Below, piece by piece: positions 1-12,011 of a stretch of DNA of 64,000 bases. The stretch comes from Trogon surrucura (lineage: Eukaryota; Chordata; Aves; Trogoniformes; Trogonidae). The notes below the pieces were generated by a model that was not told where the DNA came from, ran no database searches, and worked only from the letters and a program-made list of their open reading frames with translations. Position 1 is the first letter of the stretch. Each line of letters begins with the position of its first letter. The DNA is taken from NCBI GenBank assembly GCA_020746105.1, contig CM036619.1, forward strand, positions 12,066,238 to 12,130,237, given 5' to 3'. The translations under genes were made by a program, and so were the position numbers.

Positions 1-562
1 GTTTGATTTGTTTAACTTACCAGATGAAAGCTAAGATGGATAGGATTGCTTTTTACAGACATATCCAAGAAATAAGTGCCAGAAGAGCTATTGAAACCAT
101 AGGGAAAATATGGCAGCAGAGCAAAAGGGTACAAAGAGACCATGAATAAATTTAAGCTATAAATTAGAAGTTTTCTAGCAAATGGAAAGTAGAGTTTCTG
201 GAATAGTCTTGCCACAGATGTAACAGCAGTAAAACACTAATTGATTTTAAAATAGGATATTTTTCTAAGAAGGGAAGATATGTCATGTCTGCCTGCAATA
301 ACAGAGGTCAATGGCCAGAAAATCCTGCACCCCCTTCTTGTCCTGTGTTCTTATGAATCCTCAGTAGTAATATCTGTATAATTTGTACTGTGGCTGGGGA
401 GCTATCAAAAGCTAATATTGTCCAGGCTGCGTAAAATCCTGATGAGAAATAGGAAGCTGTATTGGCCCTTCTGTGACTTCCCATTTCCCTGATACTGGTG
501 TTAAGACTCTAAAATGGCTCTGCCTCAGAATTCATACTTCATACAAAAAATGTGCCAGGAAA
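1..562. other. No gene recognised, single-copy-looking DNA
   Basis: AT-rich sequence without a repeat family I recognise. On the minus strand a short open stretch at about 20-86 ends at a good donor-like site (CTG followed by GTAAGTTA in minus reading), but it is only some 22 codons long and proves nothing. No promoter, RNA gene or terminator was seen. Confidence 0.5.
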
Positions 563-1010
563 AAATTCATAGATTCACATTATCATAAGACGATTCAGGC
601 TGAAAGGCACCTTGAGTGGGTCCCTAGTCCAACTTTTAGCTCAAACCAGGGTTAGGTTTGAGATTAGACCAGGTTGTCAGGGCTTTATCCAGTTGGGTCT
701 TGAAAATCAAGAAGGACAGAAGCCTCACAACATTCTCTGGGCAGCCTGTCCCACTGCTTGACTGCCCTCAGAGGGAAAAAATTTCTCCTCTGTAATCAGT
801 GTGAACCTCTTCCGTTTCAACTTATGCCTGTTGTCTCTCATCTTCTCACCATGTATCGCTGTGAAGAGTCTGGCTCCTTCTTCTCAATAATAGGTACCAA
901 GGTACCAAAGTGACCAAGACCAGCTCCCTCAGCTTGTCATGGTATGGCACATGCTCCAACTCCCAAACATCTTTATGTGCCTCCTCTGCCCTTTTGTTAT
1001 TATACGGTCT
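563..1010 (-). mobile_element. CR1 LINE fragment, old, 5'-truncated
   Basis: Read on the minus strand this is the 3' part of a CR1 non-LTR retrotransposon. At its low-coordinate end a degraded AATCATAGAATCA-like 3' tail is visible. It is followed by the stretch corresponding to the 3' UTR (TGAGTGGGTCCCTAGTCC) and then the end of ORF2 (GGGCAGCCTGTCCCACTGCT, and further on the block resembling CTCCTCTGCCC). The matches are clearly more degenerate than in the copies near 11 and 12 kb, so this is an older insertion. The upper boundary is uncertain: recognisable similarity fades between 985 and 1075. No open ORF2 frame remains. Confidence 0.8.
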
Positions 1011-3945
1011 CAAGAACAACATGGACGACAGCCACTTCCTAGAAGTATTCCTTATGCAGGAGGCCAAGAGGAGAAACTTTAAACTGTGCTTTTAGGCCAG
1101 CCAAATATTCCTCATGCAGAAAAGAAGGAAGGACCTCATGCATGTCTTGTCCTTTCAAGGACTGTTCTGTAACTCATATTCCTGGTATCCAAGTGGTCTT
1201 CCAAAATCCAGCATTCCAGCTTTACCCTGCATTACAAGAAAGGCCAATTTATTGTGGTTTCACAGCTCTGATCTCATGTTTTCCTGCAAAATAAACAGCA
1301 ACAACAGAATTGCAACTGAAAGATTAGAGCAGAGATCAAAGCTGAGGAGAGAAACATGGGACTTGGAAGAGATGCACATTTTAAGCATTTCTCAGTTAAG
1401 GCCCTAATCACCCAATTTTTTTTCCCTTGGATATATGAACTCCAGCATTGAATTCAAGAGAAACTAGAGCAAATCAAGTAATCCAAAATGCCTGTATGTT
1501 CAGAGTCATCTGACTCCAGTAATAACATGATGAGAGATGCCACTGCCTTTTGGCAGAAGATACAAACTACCAAGGCTTTAAAAACATATAGCAGGGAAAC
1601 TAAAAACTAGAAACATACAGGTTTTCCTTACCTCTGAAATGAAATCTGATAAACCTCCACAATCACTTAAATACATAAAGTAAAAGAAGAAACAAAGCAC
1701 TCAAAGCATCCCATGTCACAGCAAGTGCTGACTACTCCATACTCCTCAGTTCTGCTCATTTGGGTTCAGTAGCTTCTTCTGTCTGACATATTTTAGCTGC
1801 TCCTTCACTGTTGGCTGTTACAGCTACAAAAGCACTGCAAGACTTAAAGCATGGTGTGAAACATTAGAGCTAATTTTTGGGCACGGCGACTGGTAACTTG
1901 GAATCCAGAAGTGAGACCAGCTCAAGCTGTTCCTGTTCTCCCCTCTCTGAAGGCCACAGCTGCTTCTGCCAGGGATACAGCTGCAGCGCAGATCTTGCCA
2001 TCTGCGCAGCCACAACTGCCTGCACAATCAGCCAAGCACTTTTCCAGCATTATACAGAGCCATCTACCCGATACCTCCCTCTCTCGTGTACATCTGTTCA
2101 CTGCTACAATTACCTCGAAACAAATCTGTTTCTTAGTTAAATATACCAGTTTACTTGCATCCGTCCCGTCATGCAGATACTAGTAGGATATTACTGATGG
2201 TGATGCCTCACGAATCCTGAATAACAGAGCAGTATTACTTCAGCACCATACTTACTTCTAAAGGTTGAAATCTAGGTGGTATTTTCGTTAATAGCCTGCA
2301 TTAGCAATGGTTTTCAATTTAAAAATAAAAAAAATCATATTAAAAAGCCAAAATATTTAGCCAACATGCAAAATAATCCACAGCGGGGTTTTCCTGTCCT
2401 GAAGTTCAACACAGTCCCTTTCTACTACTAGTTGTTTCTTGAGTTTTCTAAAACAGTAGACTGAGGAGATAAGGAAAATTCACATAACCCAAATTACTCT
2501 ACAGTAGAAAAAATTTCTGTGTTCTAAACATTCCTAACATCTGACCCCACTTCAGATTATAAGAAGAACAGATGAAAGCCAGAGAGTGAAAACAAACCTT
2601 TCTGTTTCTCTGCTTTTTCTTCTGAGTCTCCTTCAAAGCATAAAAGATGAAATTAACTTATGGGATGTTAGAGTCATTAGATATCACAAATTGTCTTGTC
2701 ATGGTATTGTATTTGAAAGAATAGAATTGATTATCAGGATTAAAGCATCAGTGCTCTCAAATAAGTCATGTTCTGCATGAACTGTGCTTTCAAAGAGAAA
2801 AAAGAAAAAAAATATCTGCAGTATAGTCATATAACAGGATACTACAGACAGGTTGGAGGCTCTAGAGCTACAGGAGCATAGCCTGTGCTGGGAAAGACAT
2901 GATGTTGTATGAAATTAGTTGTAGGAGTTATCAAGATAACTGAAATATTACTTGATTCAGTGAAGTTCTGGAAAGAAAAGAAAAAAAAAAAGCAAAAACC
3001 ACAGACCAGTGGAGAGTGTTTCAATGTGGAGGCTCAGAAAACCAGGTGTGGTTCCATCTATCATTCTGCCCCTGCAGCTGCCGAGTGATCTTGGTCTCAG
3101 TTCTCCTCTCTATAGCTGCAGTAACTCCATCTCTTAAGTTAGTCTCATCCTGTGGGCACAGACAGAGGAGTAAATGGAGCCCCAGTCTGAGCCATAAACT
3201 TTCCTCTGCCTTTTCAGTGGGGCTTCTCCTGTCTCTGGAGACCTCGATCAGAGTGTTATGCAATTGTACATACCTTACCCAGAGAGGTAGATTGTAAGAA
3301 TATACACATGAATGACTGGATACAGGAGGACCAAATGCTTCAGAAGAAATTTAAATTGACTTGTAATGCTATTGTTCTTGATGTGTTCTAGGGGTACATG
3401 GCCTGAAGACATTTGTTGTTTTTCTTGATATAAACTGTTGCTCAAAAAACTTGTTTACTGTACAGTTAAGTTGCAATCAAATGAACACCTCAAGCAAGAA
3501 AAAAGTAACTTCAAAGATCATGTGTTCTAACATTCACCATTAGTTTAGATAAAGTTCCCACTAACAATGCAACACTCCTTTGCTTCACTTATAGTCATCA
3601 GTAGACTATGCATATCTGTATCATCCAACAATGCTGAGAAACTTTCATGAGACCTTAGAGGTGAAAACTCAAATAATAAGGCAAAGATCCCACCTTGCAA
3701 GCTCATCTGCCAAAAAGTCTGAAAAAAAATACGTTAATAGCAGTGGAAAAAATTCTTCCTGGCTTTGGAATTGCAAGAGAGTTGTGTCATCCATGGTGTA
3801 TGAAGTCTATGCAGATCCTTCCCTCCTCTGCCCCGTAAGACCCACTCTGTCTTCATTAGTGTCTTTGCAGATGAAAAGTGATGAAGGTGAAGGAGGAGGC
3901 AAAGACTCACTTAACATGTGCCAGCACAAACCCAACCCTTTCAAA
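1011..3945. other. No gene recognised, single-copy-looking DNA
   Basis: About 2.9 kb without a repeat or gene I can name. Short open stretches on the minus strand with donor-like ends were seen near 1630 and 2255, but each spans fewer than 15 codons. The open frames of up to 112 codons (3631-3969, +) resemble no known protein, and the last part of that one already runs into the CR1 copy that follows. Confidence 0.5.
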
Positions 3946-4265
3946 CTGGAGCCAGGCTCTTCTCGGTGACAACCACTGATAGGACAAGGGGTAATGGGCT
4001 GAAACTGGAACATAAGAGATTCTGCTTAAACTCGAGAAGAAACTTCTTCTCAGTGAGGGTGACGGAGCCCTGGAACAGACTGCCCAGAGAGGCTGTGGAG
4101 TCTCCTTCTCTGGAGACATTCAAGACTGCCTGGACACGTTCCTGTGTGGCATAGTCTAGGCATTCCTGCTCTGGGAGGGGGATTGGACTTGATGATCTTT
4201 CGAGGTCCCTTCCAATCCCTAACATTCTATGATTCTATGATTCTATGATTCTATGATTCTATGAA
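3946..4265 (+). mobile_element. CR1 LINE 3' end, 5'-truncated, with tail repeats
   Basis: Plus-strand CR1 fragment. It begins abruptly at GGAGCCAGGCTCTTCTCGG, inside the C-terminal part of ORF2. It continues through GACAGACTGCCCAGAGAGGC-like and TCTCTGGAGACATTCAAG motifs and the 3' UTR (GATGATCTTTCGAGGTCCC). It ends in five tandem copies of ATTCTATG (4224-4264). The abrupt 5' end with a complete 3' end is the usual product of truncated target-primed reverse transcription. In the ORF2 frame the C-terminal residues can still be read ([30 protein letters not shown]), so the copy is moderately young. Confidence 0.95.
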
Positions 4266-6859
4266 ACTGGAAATGTGGAAACCAGAGGTGAATACTCCCA
4301 AGGGAGGAGGTGGTGTGTGTCATTTTATTCCTCTTCGAAGTAGCATGAAGTATTGTGTGGACTAAAACAGAAAAAAAAGAATTCACATCATTACAGCTTC
4401 TTCCAGGGAAATTAGTCATCCTGGGAGCATCACTGTGCAAGCAACATGAAAGCCAGAAATATAAGAACAACATAGTCCCAACCTCAAAAATACACTGTGC
4501 TGATCACAATGGGTTCCCCCCCAAAAAAACACTACCTACCGACATTTACTGGATAGTCTTGGTCAGTCCAAGAGGAATTAAATACATGAATAGAAGTACT
4601 GAGCACTCCCAAGTCAATAACTGAATTAATCAGATTAATAAACCAACCAAAAGCTTAAATAACAGAGCAGGAATTCACTCTGTTTTCCCATAATGATGGA
4701 ACACAAATAGCAACAATAAAAAAATCTGGGAAAAGAACCAGACAGAGAACTTGTCAAAATATCTAAATAATGCCTGTACTGATTGAGAGAAATTGTCTTT
4801 GTTCCTGACAGGAAGGAAACAGGGCTGGGTGTGTGTGCTGCCCCGCAGAATCACCTGGTTGGGTAATACAGGACAGACCCAAATCTTCTGTGGAGTCTGC
4901 TGAAGGTTACACAGACTCACACTGAGTTCAGCAAATGGGTATCTCTTTTCCTGAAACAAGCTTATAACTGCTTGACACTTGCTGCAATTTGTTGCATTTC
5001 AAGGGAGAAATTGTAATTGTTTTTCCTCTATAACATTTGCTAATATCTCTGGTGTATGAGTATTGGGAGTGAAGGAAGGGATTCGGTCAAAGAATTGAGG
5101 AATATCTACATTTCTCCCCCAGAAGAACCAAAGCGGGGGATGCAGACATTAACAAGCTGTTTAGAACTGAACTCTGGGAAAGAATGAACAGCCAGGCCCC
5201 AGAGCAGAAACAAACACTCCACCTAGAGATAGAAGTAAACACCAGGAGCATGGAGTGTTGAGCACCTTGCAAGAAGAGGGAGACACCTCCTTCTATCACT
5301 GCTCAACTGCCTGATAACAAAAAGCACATAACAAGTTTTTTCTTTTCCCCTGGTATCTTCCTGAAGCTTTTTTATTACACAGATGCAGCCACCTCAGCTG
5401 AGCTGACTTCTGAACTGAAGCTGGAAACGTAGTTTGAATGAGGGCAGGGCAAGAAAAGAGTTGGGAACTTGCATGACAGCTCATCATGAGCACCAGATCA
5501 GATTTCCTTTAAGCATGATCCACCACATGTAAGATGCTCCTCATCGTAGCTTCTCCAGCTTGCACTGTCACCTGAGTGACAAAGACAACATACTGTGTGT
5601 TACCCCATACCATTCTGCTGGTGGCAATCTTATCCTGGAATTTCATCCCGAATGCTAAATCGTGGCTTTTCCTGGAGTCAGAGTGATTTCCCATTTCACG
5701 CCCTGGGCCTCCTCCTTCTGCTGATGTTTGCCTGAGCTGTGAAAACACGTACAGCAATACCATGTGTACAAAGCAATTCCTCTGACAGTTTACTAGGAGC
5801 CAATCTATGGCTATTCAACCAGGCACTGCTCTCACTTAACACTTTCAGAGACATAGAGTCTGGTGAGATTCACCCTCCTCAGCAAAATTACTCTCTGGCA
5901 ATAAATAAAGTTCACAGGGAGCTCCAAGTAGGGAAGATGAGCCCACCAGATGTCTCTGCTCATTTGGAGCTGGCTGTGATTGCCCAGGGAGCATTGGCCC
6001 ATATCAGTGAGCAAGTGATACAAACAGCAGAGGGTAAAACAAGTCCATCCTCATGCTGATTGTGGCCATTTGAAAACCTTGCCACAGGCCACTTGGCATG
6101 TTCCTTTAAAATTGAGTATGAGACACTGTCTAATCAGAATTCCCAGTGTGAGATGAGAAGTCATAAAATAAATTGCTCATTCAAAGGGAAAGTGGCTCTT
6201 CCTTGCTGTTTCCCAGGGCAGTTCTTCTTTAGCCCCCCAAAAAGCCTTCTCTTTAATCCATCAGCAAGTTTTACCAACACCACAGCTGCTGAAGCTTTAA
6301 ACTGGACTTCATAAGCAGGCTGGGTTGGCTGGATCATCTCAGTGCATCCTGTTTTCTGGCCATTTTGCAAGAGGGGGCCATGCCAGCACCCCACACTATG
6401 GCACTAACCTAAGAGAGAGCCTAAGTAAGCTCTAGCTCACACCTGCTTGTGCATGATGGCAAAACACCTGCTCACCTGCAGACTGACACAGCATCAGTTT
6501 GAGAAGGTGTTAAGACAGAGCTTTGAAATTTCTATATAAGTGCTTTCCTTGTCTGCCATGTTCCTTTAGAAGCAGCACAAATAAATGTTCAGTGATGAGA
6601 GCTAAACTCCATCCTCTACTCAGGTTTCATTTAGAACTTATTTTAAATTGGATTTCATGTGTTATACAAAATTAGGGCAGTGAAAGGGAAAAAAAAAAAA
6701 AAAAGGAAGCCATCAGCAGAATAATCTTTCTTGGGACTAAATTCTACTTTTTCGTGTGTGTCTGTAAGTGAGGCTGTCTACTTCCATGAAACACTAACAA
6801 CAGTTACTTGGTACCAGTTCGTGGGCAGATTGAAATCTCATGAACTGAAGAATATCAAA
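4266..6859. other. No gene recognised, unique-looking DNA
   Basis: About 2.6 kb without a recognisable gene or repeat. A minus-strand segment at 5576-5740 is open for about 55 codons between an acceptor-like TTTTCACAG and a donor-like CAG/GTGACA. Two of its frames stay open for long stretches, so the reading is not discriminating. The plus-strand frame 5739-6059 (106 codons) matches nothing I know. A run of 16 A lies at 6689-6704. Confidence 0.45.
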
Positions 6860-7000
6860 AAAATCACAAAATTACAGCATCGGCAGGGTTGGAAGGGATG
6901 TCTAGAGATCATCTAGCCCAACCTCATAACTAAAGCAGGATTGCTTAGAGCACATTACACAGGATTATGTTCAGGTGAGTTTTGAAAGTCTCGAAAGACC
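6860..7000 (-). mobile_element. CR1 LINE 3' end, short and old
   Basis: Minus-strand CR1 3' UTR. On the plus strand it starts with the degraded tail (AAATCACAAAATTACAGCAT). It then shows GGGTTGGAAGGGATGTCTAG, AGATCATCTAGCCCAACCTC and an AAAGCAGGATTGCTTAGAGC-like block, the usual order of a reversed CR1 end. The element stops after about 140 bases in a GTTTTGAAAGTCTCGAAAGA block. Only 3' UTR and the very end of ORF2 can be present. Confidence 0.88.
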
Positions 7001-10000
7001 AGTGTGTTTTTAATGAAGAGTGTCTAACATTAATATAGAGCTGTATTTAGCGATTAAGTTATAGCCAAGTGCGAACTAAAAGTGACTGCAATGTCACAGC
7101 CATGAGGTTTAGGTAACTCATCCTATACTTCTCAGCAGAAGACTGATCAATTCGACGCTTAGCGGCTGCCACAAAAGATAGGCTTACAGCAGGTTTGAAT
7201 GTTTGACAAGTCACGGCTTGTAGAATGCAAGGGTTCACGCCAGATAGTCAGAAATGGCTCTCTAGTATGGAAATGTATTAGTTTATGGTAACATTGCTCT
7301 TAGATTAGCCACAAGCCCTGTCAGGTCACAGGGTATGCTGGATAAACTTGACAGGTAATCAGATTATTGGATAAGATTCACAGTTATTAGAAATGAACCT
7401 GAGATGTTCATAAATGGTAATTGAAGACTTGGCTTTATGACACCAGATAATTAAATTTATCCTTTATCACCAGTATATTACAGTTTATTTTTCAAATGCT
7501 TCAAGCTATTAAATATGATGAGGAATTAATAATAAAATAAGAAGTAAAGCAGTAAGATAATTCTGCTGATCCGAGTCTCATATATGTAATTGATGTTCAT
7601 TTCATTACCAAACGTTGCTTGTTCCACAGACGTGAATAGCCCCGTTGATATACTGCAAGTACATCAGTAAAGTACAGTCCAACCTCCAATGAGCTGCTTA
7701 TGTGATATCCCAAGCTTGAACAGTATTGTACTAATTTCAACAGAAGATAAATTCTTGGGAGCTGAAAAACACTGATGTGACTCTGCCACTTTATAGAAGT
7801 AAAAAATTAAACACAGTCCAATGTTTTGAGTCCAAGGACTTTAAAGCAACAGCGTTAAAATGATGAATGATTTATCTGTCTCAGATAATGGTTCTTTCTT
7901 GTAGCTCACTTTTTTTAAAAAGTCTGAGCACAGCACTCAGTTTTATAGGCCAATCTGAGGCTTGGCAGAAATGTTGCGGTATTCGACTCAATGAAGTGTT
8001 GCTTGCTTCTCCAGGCTCAGTGATGCTCCTAGCCGGCAGATTCAGGCTTAAAAAGAAAAAAAAAATAGAAGGAATAAGCAGAGAAGACAAAACAACACAT
8101 GAGCAAGAAAGTGACAAAGGGAAATTCAAATCCTGTGTTCTGGATGATATATGTTAACAGAAGTTTAAAATGTTTAAAATGTGTGAACACAACATATAAG
8201 GCTCAAACAGAACATCCTGGTGAATGCCAAGGCTGCATGATCCCCTCTGCTGTACAGAAATTTCTCAAGGGAACACATTAACTCTGTACTGAAAAGGAGA
8301 ACTAAAATCCAATCAATTGTCCAGAGTCACACTGCAGAGACATCCTTCTTCTCTAAATTAAGTGAAGAGTATGAGATTATGAGTTACTCTATCCATCTGT
8401 AACTTGCAATACTATGTATTTCAAACCATGTGTCCCAGATCAGTGGAAAGCTAGCCTGAAGGACAATCGGTGTATCTTATGGAGCCATTCTAAAAAATTT
8501 AATAATTACCTGTCCTAAGGGTGTTCTCTGAAGCTGAAAATAGCAGTAACTGAAACAAACTGTAAAATGTTCAGACTTGCAGGCACCTTCCAGAAATATC
8601 GCATTCCATGCTTTTATGTCTAATTAAGAAAAATATTTTTTGTGCTCATTTCCTAATTTTCATAATAGGATCCAAATGCACTATTCAAATAGGCATCCCT
8701 TATACTAAAAAAGGGTATAGAAAAGCAGCAGGTAGCAGACATATCCTGCAGGTAGGAAAACTGAGGAAAACTTAGTTTTCAGTGCTGCCTTTCCTTGACA
8801 CTTGAACTATCTGACTAAAATCAACCTGGTTTCAGAAATTCTGAGTGTGCACCCATATCCCTGTATTTCAGTGGTAGTTTTCCAAGATGAAGATCTGATT
8901 TAAAAAAGAAAAATCGAAGCCTAATTCCGTAGTATCTGCACATGCTGTGGCTGCTCTCAGTGTCAGGAGCACAGCTTAGACAGCATTTTAATAGACAGGG
9001 CTTTGCACCATTAGTCAAAGATTCATATTTATGCTGAACTCCATAACCATGTCCCCAGAATGCTTGGTAGTATGCTGAGTTAGAATGGAAAGAGATGCCT
9101 TTCCTGCTGAGTACAGAAGTAAATCAAAAAGAATCAATAAAATGAAAACTTTATTGCTGTCTAGCAAAGCTATTTTGTATTAAGAATTTAGTATATAAAA
9201 CTGTAGTCATGTTGTGCGAAATGTTTGGTATACTTTGATAAGAAGACATTGGTAATGGTTTTCTTAAACAATTTAATTTATTTTGTACTAGTTGCAAGAC
9301 CGAAAGAAAACACAAGTTCTTGGATTTGTATGCATAAAAGAAAATGTAATGAAGAGCTACAAAAGGTCCTGTGAGGTTTCCAGTATCTGAGCATGCACAA
9401 AGAATCCAGCAACAACAAAGAGTCTGATCAGAATGAGAGAAGGGATGAGTAGCTATAAGCAAGCAGAGTACGGATATCTGCAACACTGAAGCCTGACTAA
9501 ACTTTACATGTGCACGGGGGTAATTGCCACCTGCAATGCTCTTTTAAGACACTTAAGAGCTTTGCCTTGCTGATCGTCTATCATGATAAGAAACAAGCTA
9601 ATGAACTTTTATCTATGAGTCTATCTGATCTCCCCAGCTCTCCCAAAATACAATAATCCCCAAGTGTCAGGACCAGACAATAGCAGCTAAGAGCTGAAAC
9701 AGGAACTCACTCCTGCTTCAGAGGGCTCCTATCGCAAGCATCCACTTCTAAAAAAATAGTGTAAAAATAGCCCTTTGGGCTGCTTTGTTGTTGTTTTTTT
9801 TTTAATAGCACCATTCACTTGCATGAGCAGAACCTGATATCAGGTATCTAGGGAGGGTTTTCCACCTCAAATATGCCTTCAACAGACAACAACTTTGACA
9901 CTGCCATGCGCACAGAAGTTGCTCTATCCAACTGCAGATCCAAGGGTGCAGGTGACCCGTCACCTAAACTCCAGCTCTGGGATTTCCACCTTTCTATGTG

Positions 10001-10990
10001 TGTTTAAAGAACATTTATTGAATTTATGTCTGTCATCTGGGCTTTTCGGAAGAGCAGAGAATAATGTGAAGTAGTGGGGGACTTCTGTCTTCATGATTTC
10101 AGGAATATAATATTTATTTAAGCACTCTTATTCCTTAGATTCATAAACACAACACTCAGAGCAGCTTAGGAATCTGGAACACCCTGTTGTGCATCTGCCC
10201 TGCACTCTGAGAGAGCACAGCCACTCAACTCTTCAGACCTGCCCAGCAGTAAATGCTGCAGGTTCCTCACGAACCCATGGACTAAAACACGTAAGTTCTG
10301 ATGCTGTTCTGATTTAAATCAAGTCTACACTCCAGACAACAGCCTTGTCTCAATCTCCTAAGGGCCCAGTCTCCCAGTTATCCTCCAAGTAAACCTATCT
10401 TTTGGAAACATGTATCACAGAAGTCCTACTCGATTTTCACTAATAGCTCAGAGCCCTGTAATATAGCAATGAGAGACTTGTAAACAAGTCTTTGCTATGA
10501 CCAGGTTGGAACAAAACATTAGACACAAAGGAGTCTCTCATCACTAACCTATTAGGCATTCACAGGCAAGGATTTCTAAAGGTCTGCCAAAGTTATTTAC
10601 ACTTCACCAGAATATTATACTCAGGGCCAGAGAGGAAGGAAAAGTAAATTGTTGGGAAAGGATGATTCAAGACCATGTTCCAAGGGATAATGAATTCTTT
10701 ACAGGAAGTAAAACAGCTTCAGCAAGCGAGATTCATCATGAGAGCCTCAATAGCACTCCTCTATCAACAGAGCAAGACCTGGGGTTGAGTTTTTTAGCAC
10801 AGTTTTAAACCTGAGCCTCTAAAATCCAATAACAACTGAGCCTCTAAAATCCAATAACAACTACTGGATCAGGCTACAGAAGACCACAGAGAAGAGAAAC
10901 AAAGGGGGCATGCTGATCAGAAATCCCAAAGGGCCCACAACTGGGTGGCTCTGGATACCCACAATGGGACTGTGGATGTTTTGGGATGTT
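7001..10990. other. No gene recognised; AT-rich, possibly regulatory in part
   Basis: About 4 kb without a gene or repeat family I recognise. The part 7010-7680 is AT-rich, with many ATTA/TAAT cores between CpG-containing islets (for example ATTCGACGCTTAGCGGCTGC), which can mark conserved non-coding DNA. This is only an impression. Around 7890-8060 (minus) a long pyrimidine tract followed by AAG precedes about 55 open codons. At 9150-9155 the minus strand has an AATAAA, but no gene leads up to it. Confidence 0.4.
10812..10861. repeat. Perfect tandem duplication of 25 bp
   Basis: The 25-base unit starting TGAGCCTCTAAAATCCAATA occupies 10812-10836 and is repeated without any mismatch at 10837-10861. 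Perfect identity points to a recent slippage or short tandem duplication event. It could also be a collapsed or expanded assembly artefact. No coding frame is involved. Confidence 0.95.
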
Positions 10991-11605
10991 CATAGAATCA
11001 TAGCATGGCCTAAGCTGGAAGGGACCTTAGAGATCATCTAATCCAACCTCCCTGTCATGGGCAGGGACGCCTCTCTACTAGATCAGGCTACTCAAGGCTC
11101 TGTCCAACCTGGCCTTGAACACCTCCAGGGAGGAGGCATCCACAACTTCTCTGGACAATTTATTCCAAAGTCTTGCCACCCTTGTACTGAAGAATTTCTT
11201 CCTGAGATCTAATTTAAATCTATTGTCCTTCAATTTAAACCCATTTCTCCTTGTCCTATCAGCAGGCACTCCTGTAAAAAGTCCCTCTCTAGCCTTCCTA
11301 TAGGTTCCCTTCAGGTACTGGAAGATCCCCCCAGAGTCTTCTCTTTTCAAGACTGAACAATCCCTCAGCCTATCCTCATAGCAGAGGTGCTCTGGCCCCT
11401 GGATCATCTTTGTTGCCCTCCTCTGAACACACTCCAACAGAACCACATCTTCTTATGGTGGGGACACCAGAACTGGACGCAGTATTCAAGGTGGGGTCTC
11501 ACAAGAGCAGAGTGAAGGGGGAGAATCTCCTTTCTTGATCTTCTGGCCACACTCCTCTTGATACATCCCAGGATGAGGTTGGCCTTCTGAGCTGCCTGAG
11601 GCTTT
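10991..11605 (-). mobile_element. CR1 LINE fragment, relatively young, 5'-truncated
   Basis: Minus-strand CR1 of about 615 bases. The plus strand begins with the 3' tail CATAGAATCATAGCATGG, then CTGGAAGGGACCTTAGAGAT and CTAATCCAACCTCCCTGTCA, the 3' UTR of one avian CR1 group. It continues into ORF2. At the high-coordinate side it runs past the VQRRATKM region into CATCCCAGGATGAGGTTGGC and fades near 11605. The 3' UTR differs from that of the copies at 3946 and 12012 (CCTAACATTCTATG type), so at least two CR1 subfamilies are present here. The copy is well preserved: 122 codons of ORF2 remain open. Confidence 0.95.
11078..11446 (-). pseudogene. CR1 ORF2 C-terminus (reverse transcriptase protein remnant)
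   Basis: Open for 122 codons on the minus strand and ending in the expected terminal motif (EVFKARLDRALSSLI followed by a stop). In order one sees [12 protein letters not shown] near the start, a YEDRLRDCSVLKRE segment, FTGVPADRTRRNGFKL and FSTRVARLWNKLSREVVDAS. These are the usual C-terminal region of CR1 ORF2, downstream of the catalytic palm. The catalytic motifs themselves are missing because the element is truncated, and upstream of 11446 the frame shifts. It is therefore a dead fragment, not a working gene. It is the best preserved piece of CR1 coding sequence in the window. Confidence 0.9.
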
Positions 11606-12011
11606 CAACACTGCCAAAGCACTCAATTTAGGTACTCAAAGTGGCTTTTAAACTTCTAACCTCATTCATGATTCTAACCAGAAGAAATTTATCCTGGAAT
11701 CCTGTAGCTCCTGCACCTCCCAGGCCTTTTTGCTTTATTTCTCAATAAGAAGTGACCTGTTAGAACAAATGGACACATGATATGACATTATGAGCCCATT
11801 CCAAACTAAAACCATTTAATTAATTCAGAATATGATTATTCAGGTGACATATTGGACTAAACTTAGACATTATTTGATTATCAAATGCTAATGAAAATCG
11901 TTGCAGCACTCATTTAGAAACAGAATTTTTACAGTAGTTAAAGAATATTTTTAATCTCTGGACTAAATGATTTGATCTCCCTCCAACAGTTCAACAGAGG
12001 TAAGAACAGCC
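11606..12011. other. Spacer between two CR1 copies, nothing recognised
   Basis: About 400 AT-rich bases separate a minus-strand and a plus-strand CR1. No open frame of note and no repeat motif was seen. The two flanking elements lie with their 5' (truncated) ends facing each other. Confidence 0.6.

Noticed and set aside
4224-4264. (ATTCTATG)n as an independent microsatellite
   Set aside because: It is the normal 3' tail of the CR1 copy that ends here.
9151-9486. 111-codon minus-strand frame with an AATAAA near its end, as a last exon
   Set aside because: The text is rich in cysteine and leucine without any domain, no suitable acceptor was found, and AATAAA is common in AT-rich DNA.
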